A DNA stretch of 64,000 nt. Origin: Acanthacorydalis orientalis. Its lineage: Eukaryota; Arthropoda; Insecta; Megaloptera; Corydalidae. Made by a program: the position numbers and the translations under genes. The stretch covers positions 13,164,201 to 13,228,200 of the forward strand of contig CM068314.1 in NCBI GenBank assembly GCA_034766995.1. The letters run 5' to 3'. Each line of letters starts with the position of its first letter. Within the stretch, counting starts at the first letter, position 1. The notes beneath the pieces are model-generated. The model searched no databases, was not told the DNA's origin, and saw nothing but the letters and a program-made list of their open reading frames with translations. Positions 38,241 to 51,760 of this stretch are shown here, piece by piece.

Positions 38241-40260
38241 CTATTTATCTGAACAACTCTTATATATGTTCGGTCATAAATATGATAAAAAATAAACATA
38301 TATAGATATAATGAGTGACAGAAACGTTTAATTGATATTCCTGCCACAGACAAATTCAAAAATAATTTAATACACTCTTTAAAAACTGTTTAAAAGCTAA
38401 ATGGATTTAAATTAAATGATATCACATACATTCAAAATGGAATATAGTAATAGGATTGCAAGTTACAAATGTTCTTGCATGATTTATCAAAGAAAATAAT
38501 TTTAACTAATCAACTCATATCTACATGTTGATGATGCATTATGAATAAGAATTGAAAATGATTATAAGATGATTTATTTGAAAATATAAATTCAGTAAGG
38601 AAAAAATATTTTAAGATATATAAACAATAGTAAAAAAATAAAATAAAATACGAAATTCACAGAAAAACCAATTATACTACTATAATCATAAACAATTCGT
38701 TCCATGATACCAAAAAAAGATTTTTCTCTAAAGCAACAAATACTCCGTTCTGATACCATCTTGATAGTCAACAATTTTCTACTTGTGTTCATCTGCCCTA
38801 AGATTTTTAATATAGGCTGTATATTGTTATTGTGTTTATTATAGAATTTATTTTATATGTTTGTGTGATATTTTTTTAAAGTAATTTTTAATAAATAATA
38901 AACTATAATTTTCAATTTATTTTTCCCGATTTATTGTATGATTTACAATATTTTCTTTCATTTTATATTTATAATTATTTTCTTAGTTCATGTTTCTGTG
39001 AATCCTATTATATTGAAGATTATTTAATGCTATGAGGACGATGGTGACATAGAAATGCGCATTAAATGGTTAATAATCAATTATTGAACATCTTCAATTA
39101 GAAATGTTTTGGACTTTGTGAAAGTAAATTTAGTTACAGTGATAGAACTATAATGAAGAGTTTTGATGTTAAGAGAAAAATTTTATCATCATAACTTTGT
39201 ATTCTATGAATCTCTGATTAACTTTCCGGTATTAATAACATATTTTCATCTCAACAGAATAATCAGTTGGTTATTATTTAAGTGAATAATAACTTCCAAA
39301 TTCAAAAACGCAATTCTTTTTATTTTCACAACACATTCGACCTACATGGCATGTTCTACCGTTCCTAAGGGTGAAAACTGACGTTGCTTATGGCGTATGT
39401 GTGCAGTGCAAATTATTTTTAAGTTTGTTTACGTTGCGTTTTATATAGAAAAGTTCCCCTGTGTTTCCTTCAAGAATACATATTTGCAGTTTGTGTTTTC
39501 GACAGCAGAGAGAATTTATTTGAACAGTAACTTTGTTCAAAATATCATTAATCAAATGTAATCGCTTGTATACACACTTTTATTTCTAAGATGTGAAATA
39601 ATTATAACGTTAATTTTATAGAAAACTATTTTCTTGCAAAAAATAGTAGATAAATTAATTTCATTGTTAATTAAAATATTTAAAACATTTCAGTTAATAG
39701 CATTAAATATGACCTTATTTAACTAACTGCATAACGTGTTTCTTTATTTAAAATTCTAATTTATTTAAATAAATTTTCAGTAACAACAGTACAAAAATGA
39801 TTAATAAAGTAACATTTTATCATTTCTCTAAATTCAGTGACAAATACTTTTTAAGAAATGAAAATACTATATAATTAATTTTATGTAACCGACAAAAATA
39901 TCTTCAATACTCTCAGCGACAATATACATTTTTTAATGGAATTTATCAGATATCAAATCATCTTTTTTAATCTAGAAACTATAAATACAAAAACATCTGA
40001 ATTACTTTCTTATAAACTTCTTATAACACCTACATATTTTATCAAAAGTTTGTTTGATTCTACCAAAAGGAAATATATTTATACATATAAATAATAACTA
40101 CCACACCGAAAATTTGTACTTTATTTTTTATTAAAAAAGGGATGAAATATTTTAAAACTTTACATATAAGTGATGAGTGGAATCCTTGTTAGATCTTTCT
40201 AGCTGTGAATATACTGGTGACAGAACATGAGATCGTAAGGTAATTTATGAGAAAATGTGA

Positions 40261-40264
<4 letters not shown>

Positions 40265-40309
<45 letters not shown>
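40265..40309. repeat. (TA)n microsatellite
   Basis: It lies about 165 bp downstream of the donor of the 40474-40558 TMTC2 exon. Confidence 0.95.
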
Positions 40310-40315
<6 letters not shown>

Positions 40316-40473
40316 CATGTATGCATATGAATTAATGTGAGAATATGTGTTGAACGTTTATATGCGAACAAGTTTATGCATATTAAGTTTGAACATATGG
40401 CACATAACTTAATATACATAAACAGAGCTAATGCGTATAAACCAAGTGTTTATAATGAGATGTAGACACTTAC

Positions 40474-40558
40474 CGAAATGGTGATGGACGCTTGGGTCCT
40501 CCGGCGCTAGCCTCTGTGCTCTACGAAACCACTGTTCCGCTTCAGCTACACGGCTGCT
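40474..40558 (-). CDS. TMTC2: TMTC2, short internal exon completing a TPR
   Basis: This is an 85-nt exon, too short to stand out as an open frame, found by continuing the TPR after the 40691 exon. The acceptor is TTTACAG and the donor is CG/GTAAGT. It reads SSRVAEAEQWFRRAQRLAPED then PSVHHHF plus the first base of a glycine codon, so it enters in phase 0 and leaves in phase 1. It supplies helix B of the TPR begun in the previous exon (AEAEQWFRRA) and the first helix of the next. The phase-1 exit is met exactly by the phase-1 entry of the 14406-14584 exon, giving ..HHHFGEFLASQ... Residues 130-158 of the visible product. Confidence 0.9.
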
Positions 40559-40690
40559 CTGTAAAAAATGTACCAAGTTTTTAATTATAACATAATCTAT
40601 TAGTTAGTTTTAATACATAAGTTTTATTAAAAACGTTTATATAAATGTAATTGAAGAAGAAAATGAATAAAAATTTATGTTCAAACTTAC
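40559..40690 (-). other. TMTC2 short intron, 132 bp
   Basis: A phase-0 intron with donor GTAAGT and acceptor TTTACAG. It is the only compact intron of the four visible ones; its neighbours exceed 20 kb. Confidence 0.85.
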
Positions 40691-40831
40691 ATTTTTGGCA
40701 AGCAATTTGCCGTAAGTTATATGTGCTGGAACATGATCAGGTTGAGCTTGAAGGGCTGCCTGATACCAACGTTCAGCTTCTTCAAACTGTTGTAGCCTTG
40801 TTAATGTTTCTCCCAGTAAATTATAAACACT
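40691..40831 (-). CDS. TMTC2: TMTC2, internal exon encoding one full TPR and the start of the next
   Basis: This exon is 141 nt (47 codons), phase 0 at both ends, with acceptor TTTCAG and donor GTAAGT. It encodes residues 83-129 of the visible product. It begins SVYNLLGETLTRLQQFEEAE, continues RWYQAALQAQPDH, and ends PAHITYGKLLAKN. The last motif closely follows the human TMTC2 segment I remember as PAHLTYGKLLALT and is the best single diagnostic of the paralogue. The exon joins the 62394 exon in phase across an intron of about 21.6 kb, and the next exon across an intron of only 132 bp. Reading through the donor meets a stop soon after. An antisense reading frame over the same bases (40651-40941, plus strand) is a shadow. 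Confidence 0.92.
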
Positions 40832-42499
40832 CTGAAATAAAGAAAAGAAAAAGATTGAAGAAATTATTACTGAAAACAAATCCCTTTTTGGTATATCTTG
40901 TTCTATACTGCAAATATATTCTTCTAGGAAGCACATTCTAGGAGAAATATGCTTATTATAAATGCATTGGAATAAGAAAATTTCGTACTTTATATGCAAG
41001 AACATCTGCAACGAATCCATGACCAGATGCCATAATACAATCCAATTTATGGGTTCAAATAATATGCAGAGTATGCGTGAATCTCAATTTGATATCAGCT
41101 ATTTATATTTTACTTTTGTTTCATTTTATATATAAATATAAATCTTACTGATTTGTCTTTCTAATATTCTGTTCATATTTTTTTTAATATTCATTTTTAT
41201 ACATGTGATTTAATAAATATACTTTTAATTTTTGAAATTATATTCGAATATTCATAAAAATACTTGATGTATTAAAAAGTTTAACTTCAATAATTTATTG
41301 TTAACTACAAGTAATAAACTGTTATATAAATTGAATGCCTATGTCACTTACTTTGCAATATCAACAACACATTTTCATTTGATACAAACATCAATTTTAC
41401 AATTTCAATTTAACCGTATCGACTCGATAATCGAATCGGTATAGAATGGACTGTATATATTCATCCAAATGATAAACATTAGTCGATTATATTAAAACTG
41501 CACTTAGATGTTGGTAAAATCGTCGAGAAAATAGAAATAACATGAGATAACGTGCTACATAATCGTGTATTGAAGAGAAGGGAACAGAGAAAAAAAAACA
41601 CGAGCCAATGTCTGGTGTTGTCCTATTGTCAGCCTGCACTTAGGCTGATTGTTGGGGATGTGTAAAAGTTGAGATAGATATAGAGATATGTGTGAGACAG
41701 GAAAGGAAAATCATCTACCGATTACAGATATAGCGTGCAAATGTTACGAACAACCAGCAAAAACCAAATACTTGACTTGCTGGCCTTGTTCTACTCAAGT
41801 CAGAGTGCCATCTGGAAAAGGAACGTTAATGGTTTTATATATCAGGATATCTCAAACAGTACAGACATAATAAATTGATTGAGAACAATTTATAATACGT
41901 TTTTTCCCCTTAAAAACAATGCTTTTTATTCGATACTCCTATATGGGAAAAAAGTATGTTGTGTACTACAAATGATAAATATTCTTATAGAGTCAACAAT
42001 TTGCACAAATGACACTAAATGACACAATTGTTTAATTGCATTTTTGTTACTTTCAAAATAAGAATAGTATATCACCACTACATAAGACAAGAACGACTTT
42101 CTTCAGATGTATTAACTTTGAAATTCTTTTTGTAAAAAGCACTTTTTTACACAAATGTGAAAACCATGTACAATTAATAAATACTATAATAAAATATAAC
42201 ATTATATTTTATAATCAAACAAAATAAAAATATATATGCTACAAAAAATAATACAGTGATTGTTTAAAATAAAGTAATCTACGTATACGACATTTTTTAT
42301 TTTTAAATCATTCAATTCCAGAAAAGAATGTACTTTGCCTTCGTTAAAAAATATGTTTCCTATATAAGTCTGTTCTAACAAAAATATTAAAAAATTGTAG
42401 AGAAAAGTTTTCACAGAGCTGATAAAATAAAAAAAATATGCAATTATAAAGTAAAATTTGAAGAATTTTCGAATAAAATATTTTGGAAATTAGTCAAAA

Positions 42500-42725
42500 A
42501 AGAGATTTTTGACTCGAAATATTCCCCATTAAATTGTATAACTTTGCTCCATTGGCAAGTAACAGACGAATCCTTTGTCGAAATTCACTACTTTTGTGAG
42601 GTTATGCCAACATCTTGGCCAAGATATATAATATTTTTAAATATTAACGATAAGAAAATATTTTAATTGAAAATAGATCTATGACTGATTCAATTAAAAA
42701 GCACCGAATTATTTTTTACACCTAA
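42500..42725 (-). mobile_element. Mariner family B remnant, more heavily deleted
   Basis: It has the right terminus TTAGGTGTAAAAAATAATTC on the minus strand, then the family B 5' untranslated region (AATTGAATCAGTCATA). A C-terminal block follows with RQRIRLL and WSKVIQFNGEYFE separated by a frameshift. Almost all of the transposase is missing. Confidence 0.7.
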
Positions 42726-42780
42726 TAATTATATATAATCATCATTATTCAATAAATACAATTATTAGAATATAAATTAA

Positions 42781-43022
42781 TCAACCTGTTCGATATGTCG
42801 CCCTATTTTAAATATGTGTACCTATATTGTATCGCAAAAATGAAGGAATGACGAGTATACTCGTCAAACACAGAGTATGTGCATCTGCTGTAAAACTGAT
42901 TTAAATTCCAACGAAATGGTATTTGATTTTTTTAAAAAATTCAATACTTTTAGTGCTGAAATTCATCTTTACGTTAGCTATGTATGACGAGTGTACTCGT
43001 CATACACAGGTAACAGGGTAAA
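42781..43022 (-). mobile_element. piggyBac-like MITE, copy 1, with TGACGAGT palindromes
   Basis: It is the reverse complement of the copy at 61851-62067: both have CCTTCATTTTTGC, AGGTACACA and AAAATAGGGCGA near one end and a GTGTATGACGAGT block near the other. TTAA lies at the left edge (42777-42780). It holds a perfect 18-bp palindrome TGACGAGTATACTCGTCA (42849-42866) and a near-perfect 26-bp one (42981-43006). No coding capacity. Confidence 0.72.
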
Positions 43023-43121
43023 TAATCAAAACTAAAACAAAACTCATACTCTAAAGTTATTGTGCTGAACATTGTTATTTTTTTAGAAATTCTATCTTTG
43101 TATAATTGTGTACATTACACT

Positions 43122-43147
43122 TATATATATATATATATATATATATA
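43122..43147. repeat. (TA)n microsatellite
   Basis: An AT alternation about 100 bp from the piggyBac-like copy 1. Confidence 0.9.
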
Positions 43148-44987
43148 ATTATTAATTTTTAAACAAATAATTAAAAAAATTGCTTTGTTTCTACTCTTCA
43201 AAACAGTTTGCAGTTAATTAAACAACAGTGAAATTTTAAAACGAAGTAAATATGAATAAGATTTCCGAATCTAAAAAAAACATTAATTTTTGAATATTAA
43301 TTCCTTGTTAAATATTTTTAACTTAAAAAGAATTTGTATGTAAAAACATAGAGCTATTTGAAGTGAAGAAAAACCTTAGACCATCTAGTTAGCAAATATT
43401 TCAAACTGTTAACATAAAAATAAAATGTCTGTTGTTTGGTAGAGCCCAAACTGTAATGTATTCGATAATAAATCTCAAAACATGAAATAATATCAAACTT
43501 TGACTACAATTTCAATTAATAACAAACTATTTCAAGACGTCGCAAACAAATCTTTACAAATCCAACTAATTTCAGAAACACTGATCTCCTATTTAAACAA
43601 ACATCACTTCAGACATGTGTTGTCGTAAAACAATGCAGTGTCAGTGAATACATACACACACACACATTGAAAACATAAAGTAACCATAACGTCGTAATAT
43701 TGTAAAAAGCTCACTTCCCCTCACAGAATATATTTTAAAAGACGCGAATTTAATGACTGCATTTCTGTCAAGATGTCATCTGTTCAGTGCCTCTACTACG
43801 TTTCGGGTGCATTCGTTTAATGTTCGCCGGAGGATGATGAATTTTTCAAATTTATTTTACAGTGCAGTGACGGAAATTAATTTCGTGTCATAAGTTAAGC
43901 TGTAAATTGCGCTTTTATGTAACTCGTGCATATTTTATACATTTATTAAAAAGTACGTTTTATTAATTTATGTTACATATATAAATATTTATTAATGAGA
44001 TGTATTAATACATATTCATGTAATTATATACTATATTCATACATATACCCATACTTATACATATTTATATTTATGTATTTATTTATTTATTTGCCTTAAA
44101 TACTGTTTCTATAAGATAAATGTATTTCAAAACTGTTTAATTTATTTTTTATTAAAAGGAAGCTATTCAGTTTTTTTAAATCGTGAAATTAGTCTATTTT
44201 TTAAAAAATACAGATTAATATATTTTTACAAATATATGCATAAGATATAACTTGTAGAATATTTTACACAATTACACATATATTTTATAGATTTAATCAC
44301 AAATCACCTATATGCGGTAATTAAATCTTTGTCTCCATAACTAAATTTATGTTTTTAAATAAATTATTTCACATAAACCATTTAAATAGTTTATCTTTAA
44401 AATATTCAATACATGTTTATTGTTCATTTTCATTTTGATTTAAGTACAATTCTTAGAGTAGAGAACCACAGAAAATATTTTTTTCCTGGCCGCTCGTACA
44501 TTGAAATCGAGTCAACTGATTTTTTTTTAGAAAATTTGACGAACTTTTCAATCAAATGTCAAATCTTTGTAGTGTACATATTTATGAACTGGATGCATTA
44601 CTATGACATAATTTTTATTGCAAATTTCATTATGAGTTTAATCAAAAAAATCAGTCAGCTCTATTTCATTGTGTGAGCGAGTTTAGATTAATATTTGATG
44701 TACCGGAATACATAAGTGTTATTTTTATCAATTTTAATCCACTGATCTCAAAAAAAAGTAACTATTCAATGTCTCTGACTACTAAACCAATTTGTATTAT
44801 TGATTAGTAGTACTGGCATACAACAGTTGACATTTAAAATATGACAACAATCGTATTACATTTAAATATGGAATGTGGTATGAGTGATAAGATTAAGTGG
44901 CCCCAAACCTTATAATTCTAACCTTTAAACGGAAGTTTTAAGTTCATATAATGTATCTATGCATTCTGTATGTTATCAAAATAAAAA

Positions 44988-45250
44988 TTACAATGCAATG
45001 GTGGTTCTAAAAATTTAATGATGGGACCGAAAGCCTTGATGATTAAGAAGGTCGCAGATGTCCTTTTTCAGTTGATAACGACCAACTGAAGGCGTTAGTT
45101 GAATCAGAACCACAGACAATTCGAGAGCTTGCACAAAAATTAGAACGTAGTCATTCAACAGTTCTGGACCACTTAAAACCACTTAAATTAAAAAAAAGTA
45201 TATAAATTTGAAAGTCATAAGCTGCAATTATTTTTCTAATCGAATTCTTA
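44988..45250 (+). mobile_element. Mariner family A remnant with transposase N-terminal domain
   Basis: The plus strand reads a decayed transposase: WF.KFNDGTESLDD, then VDNDQLKALVESEPQTIREL and AQKLERSHSTVLDHLK, closely like Hsmar1-type transposase between its two helix-turn-helix motifs. It has a stop and then the 3' end of the element (AAGTCATAAGCTGCAATTAT). The catalytic DDD domain is absent. The 5' end is lost. Confidence 0.85.
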
Positions 45251-45739
45251 AATAATTTTTATTTGATTTTTTTATCGTTATTTGTTCATTAATATATTTT
45301 GTCACCTGTATTAAAGTGAATGAATTTTTAAAAAAATTAAATTCTGTAATGAAGTATTTTTTTATGTTTTTCATTGTGTTTATTCTTTTTCTTAACGTAT
45401 TATATCAATTAATATTTTTTTGTATTTAAGAAGATAATATATTATATGAAAACGAATTATTGATGAAAAAGAAACGAAATGAAATTTCAAATTGTTTGAA
45501 GTGATTCTAAAAAAGGGTGAGATATTAATTACCAGTCGTTTCCTTAAAATTAAAACGTCACAGGTCGCTTTTCCCTCAATAAATTTCAATAAAATTGACT
45601 ATAATTCATACACTCTAATTAAATTTCATCATTCAAATATTGTTGTTGTAACTGGTTAATAATACGTCTCGTACATATTCTTCATATAAATCACATATAT
45701 AATATAATACACGTTTCTGTTATCCACCGTTCTATCCAT

Positions 45740-46079
45740 TAGTGTGTCAGTTACGAGGTTGGTTGCTGGTTCGCGACCATCCAATAACAATGAGCGTCAA
45801 CTGTCAAGTGACGTTGGTTCGTTGTAACATCAGAGTGAGATCCCGAAACGGCGACAGCAACGAAGCATCTCTTCTCATGGTAGACTTGCCGGGAAACGGA
45901 AGGCATTAATCTTATCCACCTTCTATGACGTTCTCAGCATTGTACATACACTGCCATAAAGGTCAACAGAGTAATTTCCTTAAAAGTCGACACACTAGTC
46001 GGGTGTTACAGTTACCATTGGGTGACAATAACGAAACTTTAACAATGGTTTCTCGCATCAGAAATGTGTACATTGGGGC

Positions 46080-46080
<1 letters not shown>
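45740..46080. other. CpG-richer non-coding patch
   Basis: It contains GGTTGCTGGTTCGCGACCAT, AAGTGACGTTGGTTCGTTG and CCCGAAACGGCGACAGCAAC. The plus-strand frame at 45925-46149 runs into a TA array and is not convincing. Confidence 0.35.

Positions 46081-46082
<2 letters not shown>

Positions 46083-46138
<56 letters not shown>
46083..46138. repeat. (TA)n microsatellite
   Basis: An uninterrupted TA block at the edge of a GC-richer patch. Confidence 0.95.
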
Positions 46139-46140
<2 letters not shown>

Positions 46141-47572
46141 CAGGGATAGGTAAAGTAGAATGGTGTTTAGTTGGTTTTCGTACGATGAAAAATATGAAAG
46201 GCTGGGATGTTTCAATGACGAAATATGCCGTTTTGTGTAAAATATGATACAATTATTTTGAAATGATGGTCGTATATACAGGAATATGGGTTCGTTGGAT
46301 ATAAAAATTTACTTTATTTCGTGACGTGTCCTTTTATGCTTGTTTTTTAATACGAGATAATAAGTAAGAATGGAATAAATGTATACGTTGTTTAATGTGA
46401 AAGTCTTTTCGTGTTTTCCAAAATTAAATAAAACTTTTTCTAAAAGTTCACACGAATCACATAAGTTTTTATTGTTATGTGACTTTATATACGAAACAAC
46501 CTCGTTTATAAAGGAAACATGTGGATATTCTAATGCGAAAAAGTAATTCTTTGATAAATATACTGAACATATTTAAAATATTAATTTTACTTTACTTTGA
46601 AATGTAAATGCAATATCTTAACGTTATATTTTAACTCTAAATAGATTTTTTTCATTTATACTTTATAGGTAATTAAGTAATTTATGTGTTTATTAAAATG
46701 CATTTCTAAATTATTGTAATATGTTTGAAATACATCAACAATGAAATTAGATTAAAATAAAGGAATTAAGCGACTAATTAGATAAAATTCGAAGTATATA
46801 AAAAAAACTTCTATCAACAACTCAAAAAGTCAATAAAAAAATGAAATCATATAAACATTAGTACAAATTCTGTATGTAAGAGGATAAGAAACTGGAAAAG
46901 AAGAAATATTTCTTTAAAAAAAATTGTGAAAAATTCTTATTATAAATTTAAAACCTTTTTTAGGTTATATCTATGAAAAAAATAATCAGAAAAATTGTGT
47001 CATTTTTCAAATATAGTAAAACAATAATAAGTTAATAGATATTAATAGAATATTATTTTAAATATATAAAAATAAATATTCTATATGCAACCAAATTTAA
47101 ATTATTAATTACCGAAATATCAAATGCTAAAATTAATTCAACGGACTTTGTTCTTTTCCAAGTAATTTTACAATTCTGGTAAAATAAAAAATTACAATTT
47201 TTTTACTAACTACTTATTTTAATTTTTTAAAAGTTAGTTTATTGCATGTTTTACTTCACTTAATCAACATACTAAAATAATATTTTTATTAAATAAAGTA
47301 ACATGGATTGAGCATATATTTTTTCAACTTTGTAAACAATTTATTTCAGGGGCTACATTCAAAGAAATGATTTTTCATTCTTCATAAACGATTTTTTCTA
47401 ACTAAATTTTTCAATAATTGATAATTAATTATTTTAATTATTGCTTATTGATATTTCTATATTCTATTTAGATTTAACTATTCGCCGAGTGCTAATATTC
47501 AAATAAAATAATAGTTACTTAAAATATTTATAATAATAAATCGTTATAGTTTTCTAAATTCTTTTATATAGA

Positions 47573-47768
47573 TGATTTAATTTAGGCTTCCACATGGAAG
47601 TATTAACAAGGAACAGGAGGCAACAAACATCATGTTATTTTTTATTCAGTATTTTAGTTCATTTCAATACTAAAATATAATTAAACTAAAATACTAAACG
47701 GGCAAAAAATGTATTTTTTTAATCTTTGCGTTTTTGAATACTGTTGTGTGGAACCTTAAGTTGAATCA
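47573..47768. mobile_element. Palindromic MITE, copy 1 (about 196 bp)
   Basis: The inverted ends read TGATTTAATTTAGGCTTCCA and, from the right, TGATTCAACTTAAGGTTCCA. A central foldback is built from GTATTTTAG and CTAAAATAC around TTCAATACTAAAAT. A second copy lies at 55544-55744. No coding frame. Confidence 0.72.
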
Positions 47769-48239
47769 CCTATATATATTTTCTCCTATTTCGACTGATG
47801 AAATTCTCAAGGAATTTACTAGTACAATCGTTCTAAATATAGGAAATTATATTTTTATAATATGATTTAAATACAGAAAATAAAATGATTTCTAATAATT
47901 TGAGTACAGTTTTTTTTATACAATAAAAACTGAAACCCTTCTGAAACAAACTGTTGCAAATTTTAATTATTTTCTAGTTATAAAATAACAAATGTTTCAT
48001 TTGACATGTTATGATACAATCGTCAATACAAAAATTTAAAAATATGACTTTTATCAAGATAGTTTTCAAAGTAAATTTGTTGATAAACTTTGATTTAAAA
48101 CTATATTGAGGTGAAAGTCAAATATATGAAATAAATATGTAAGTACCTGTAGATCAAAGAAAAAAAACACTTTCATATTTTTTTTTAAAAAAAAAACGTA
48201 TTTAAAACGTAATTTAACGTTAGTTCACTTCAATATTAT

Positions 48240-48725
48240 TAATAATCGCCGTTCGTCAAACCAGCGTGAACGAATTGCATCTCGTCATAATCACCAGCCA
48301 GGTTTTCATTTAAGTGTGCGGATTTAATTTCCCTATTGTTTGCAGATTAATGAAACATAAAGCGGGACACAAAGAGTTCAAGACTTTGTGAGTGTATATC
48401 TTTCTCTGATTTTAATAAATGGAATTGTCTGTAATGAAAACTTGTGTAACTCCGCTAAACAAATTACAGCTCTCGAGCGTACGGACGAAGAATGCTCTTG
48501 CCTACCATCATCCCTATCATACTCCATTCCTCATCCACGTCGACCATCGCATACACCGACCCCACACCAACGTCTAACGTCTACATCTTCTCATTCTTCT
48601 TCTTGTCTTTCTTGTGCCCGGTGGCGTCGCTTCGAAAATCATTTGTTTGACTCCGTCGAGCCACGATGTCTGCTCTCACAGGCAATGTGTCTTTTCGAAT
48701 GTCGACGACAAGTGAAAATATAATG
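48240..48725. other. GC-richer patch with a 111-codon open frame
   Basis: The plus-strand frame 48388-48723 is rich in Ser, Pro, His and Arg (SIPHPRRPSHTPTPHQRL) and ends in CRRQVKI. It has no recognisable domain. It may be chance in a pyrimidine-rich patch, or an exon of an unknown gene nested in the TMTC2 intron. Confidence 0.25.
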
Positions 48726-49450
48726 ATGTCGCTGTTCTTACCTGTGCTTTATTGATTTTTAATGCTGTCGAATTTTCATTTCTTTTATATTTCTTATTGA
48801 TATTCTTTTTTTTATATTTCTCGCGATCGATAAAGTAACTCTAAAGAAAGTTATGAGTACAACAGTTCAAAAGACAGAAAATGTACAATATATTTTCCTA
48901 ATATGATTTAAATACATACATTCTTTCAAAACAAATGCAATATTTTAATGTGTTATATAATAATCAATATATTATTATACAGTATCACAATCAGTTTAAT
49001 TTATAACAAATCCTCACTTCATTCTGTCTCAGTACATGATCGCATAAAACAATCTTATGATAAATAGTTGACTATAAAGCCGTGTAACCTGAGTCTAAGT
49101 ATAAAACGAACTTTTCCGTATATAGTACAGCAAATTTAATATACGGTATTATATTATCAATAAGCTTATTATAACTTTTCGCTCTACAGAACAAAAGATC
49201 TTGAAACTGAGTCAAAACAAGTAGACTACAAATAAAAACAGGCTATCGTACTTTTTGAACGTCGATCCGATGGAATGTGTACAGCATGCAAAATGATCAC
49301 AAAACTATTCATTATATAATGTAATGTGCATGCCAATATTAATCGTTTAACAACATCGTTATACTTGTTTTCTATAATATTCAATAAGATCGTCGACTTG
49401 TTTTATGTATAAGCAAAATTTAACAGCAATATTAATCATAATATATTATA

Positions 49451-50570
49451 TTAGGTCATCCCATCAGTAAAGCGGTTTTTTAAAATAAGTTTTGAAACAG
49501 CGAACAAAATTTTACTTTCAAATTTTAATCCAAAATATATTTTCTATTATTATGATAGTACAATTAACAGATTATTAACAGATGATAATGCAATGATTCT
49601 AGGTCTGCGGAGTATACTGATGAGTCATAACTTCCAATTAAAATTTCTTCAGTTATTGGAGGGTTCTGGATGCCGTGTGAGGTCGTGGTGAAAAATTACA
49701 CCTTTTCTGTTTGTTAATGCTGGCCGTTTTTTATTAATGGATTGTTTTAGCCGTACCAGCTGTTCACAACACAACTTCTTTGTGATGGTTGCATTCCCTG
49801 GTAGTAGCTCGTAATGTATAACTCCTCACATATCCCACCAAACAGATACCAAAACCTTTTTTGAATGAATTCCTCCTTTCGCAGCTGACAATGGTGTTTC
49901 ATTGCGGTCAATCCATTGTTTCTGATATTTAATACTATTATAAAATAATCAATTTTTTACCGTCAGTAACAATTCTATTCAGAAATCATTTTTCAATCGG
50001 CATAGATGAGAAGTGCAAATGGCCTCACGTTGTTTTAAATCAACATCTGATAACTCGTGCGGAACCCACTGACCCAGCTTAGAAACCTTACCGGTCATTT
50101 TCAAGTAACGATGAATAGTTTGATGCGTAGATTTAAGCTTCTAGACTAGTTTTTCTACCGGTGAACTAGGATCTAATTCTATTACTGTTCACAAGGTCTT
50201 ATCATGAAGCTCTTGTGGACGTCCTAACCTTTCCTCATCTTCAAAGCTATAGTTTCCGGACCGAAATCGTTGAAATCATCGGTGGCTGAGACTCATAAAA
50301 TCTGATCATAAATTTCTCACATTTTTTTCACTGCAGTTGTAGCATTGTTGCCCTGACAAATCTCCCAAAGCAAAATATGCCTAAAATGCTCTTTTGAGAC
50401 TTGCATGATAACTAATATATTTTCTTGTAAATTTGCATGATCGCTATTAATTTTCCACGATAAAACTGAAAAAATATTACGTACAATTGAGTAGCATAAG
50501 ATTGATGTTCAGTTTTGAAAATATCCTATTATTTATTTTATTTGCCGGTACCAAGCAAACTTCTTTTTTA
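49451..50570 (-). pseudogene. Near-full-length mariner transposase pseudogene (third family)
   Basis: The left terminus is TTAGGTCATCCCATCAGTAA; the right boundary is near 50570. On the minus strand a heavily broken frame begins VSKEHFRHILLWEICQGNNA. It keeps the family motif WVPHEL in GKVSKLGQWVPHEL, then KKVLVSVWWDM (the block near the second catalytic Asp), HYELLPGN, KKRPALTNRKGVIFHHD (third acidic block) and a degenerate VYSADL in place of YSPDL. The end of the protein is missing. Many stops and frameshifts make it inactive. At about 1.1 kb it is slightly shorter than an intact mariner. Confidence 0.88.
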
Positions 50571-50620
50571 CTTATATACACTTTTTAAGTAAAATATTAG
50601 ATAATATACAAATAAACCAG

Positions 50621-50660
50621 TACACACACACACACACATACACATATATATATATATACA
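50621..50660. repeat. Compound (CA)n(TA)n array
   Basis: A CA block followed by a TA block, near the right end of the 49451-50570 mariner pseudogene. Confidence 0.9.
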
Positions 50661-51419
50661 TAGAGTGCTTCGCCTAGTAAAAGCTGTATAAATCGAATTT
50701 TCAAAAACTTACTTATAACTTTTTTCAACAGAAATGGCACTTCAATAAAATCTTAAAACATTTCTCTTATTCAAAAGTGCTCTCGACTTGAAGTGTTTCA
50801 TGTGTTAGATAATATTAAATCGGATTGAAAACTATTTTCTTCTACGTTTTACATACCAAAATATTATTCATATATGAAATTTGAACAAAAGAAAATGAAT
50901 TAAAAAAATATATTGTTTTCTATTTTAATTACTTAATTAATTCACATAAGTTTTAGTCTAAAAATCGGTTGATTTATTGAAAAGGTTATTTTTATTTCAA
51001 TTTTAATAAATAATTTTTAGTTATAGTTAGATTCAACATCGGATATATCAAAAATGTTCTATTTACTAAATATGTAAATTGTACAAATTGCACTTAATAT
51101 TAAATAGTACTTTTACCCTTTCAATTCAAAATATTTGTTCCATAGATGCAACAGCTTAAAAATTCTTTCATGATAAAAACCTTTTCTACAATTCACCAAC
51201 TAATCTATCAATTTATTTAGAAATTAGTGTTTGTTTTCAAAACTTTTTTCAGAAAGAAGTTTTTTCAGTGGCTAAAAAAGATGAAAGTAAAAAACGTGAA
51301 ATCTTTATTTTTTTAGGTATATGAAGAAGTATGTTCTATCTATAGCTTATCATGTAAGTATTTATTTAATTCGTATAATAAGAATTAATATTACTAGAAA
51401 AGATCAAATCCTGATGTAT

Positions 51420-51760
51420 GACCATGCATGATCATACGTCACACGATTGACCTTCCAAAAGTTGAATGAATTAGGATATGAAATATTGACTCATACGAGT
51501 ATCATTTATTTAAACATTTCGATAACTTTGCATAAGGTAAGGTCTTTTAACAACCAAGCTGCTGCCGAAAATGCATTTCGAGGTTTTATAAACTCGAGAA
51601 CTCTGGAATTTTATACAACCGCAATAAATAAACTAAATTAATTGGCAAAAATGTATCGACTCTAATGCTGTTTATTTCGATTAATAAAGTCAATTATTAA
51701 TTGAGAAAAATGTGTATGAATTTGAAGGTCATAAACGCAGTTATTTTTCAACCAACCTAA
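51420..51760 (+). mobile_element. Mariner family A remnant with transposase C-terminus
   Basis: The plus strand reads TFQKLNELGYEILTH, then NNQAAAENAFRGFINSRTLE and FYTTAINKLN, and after a frameshift WQKCIDSNAVYFD. These match the C-terminal end of cecropia-type (Hsmar1) mariner transposase. The HPPYSPDL part is deleted. It ends with the family A 3' terminus (TTTTTCAACCAACCTAA). This is the only copy that shows what normally precedes that terminus. Confidence 0.88.
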
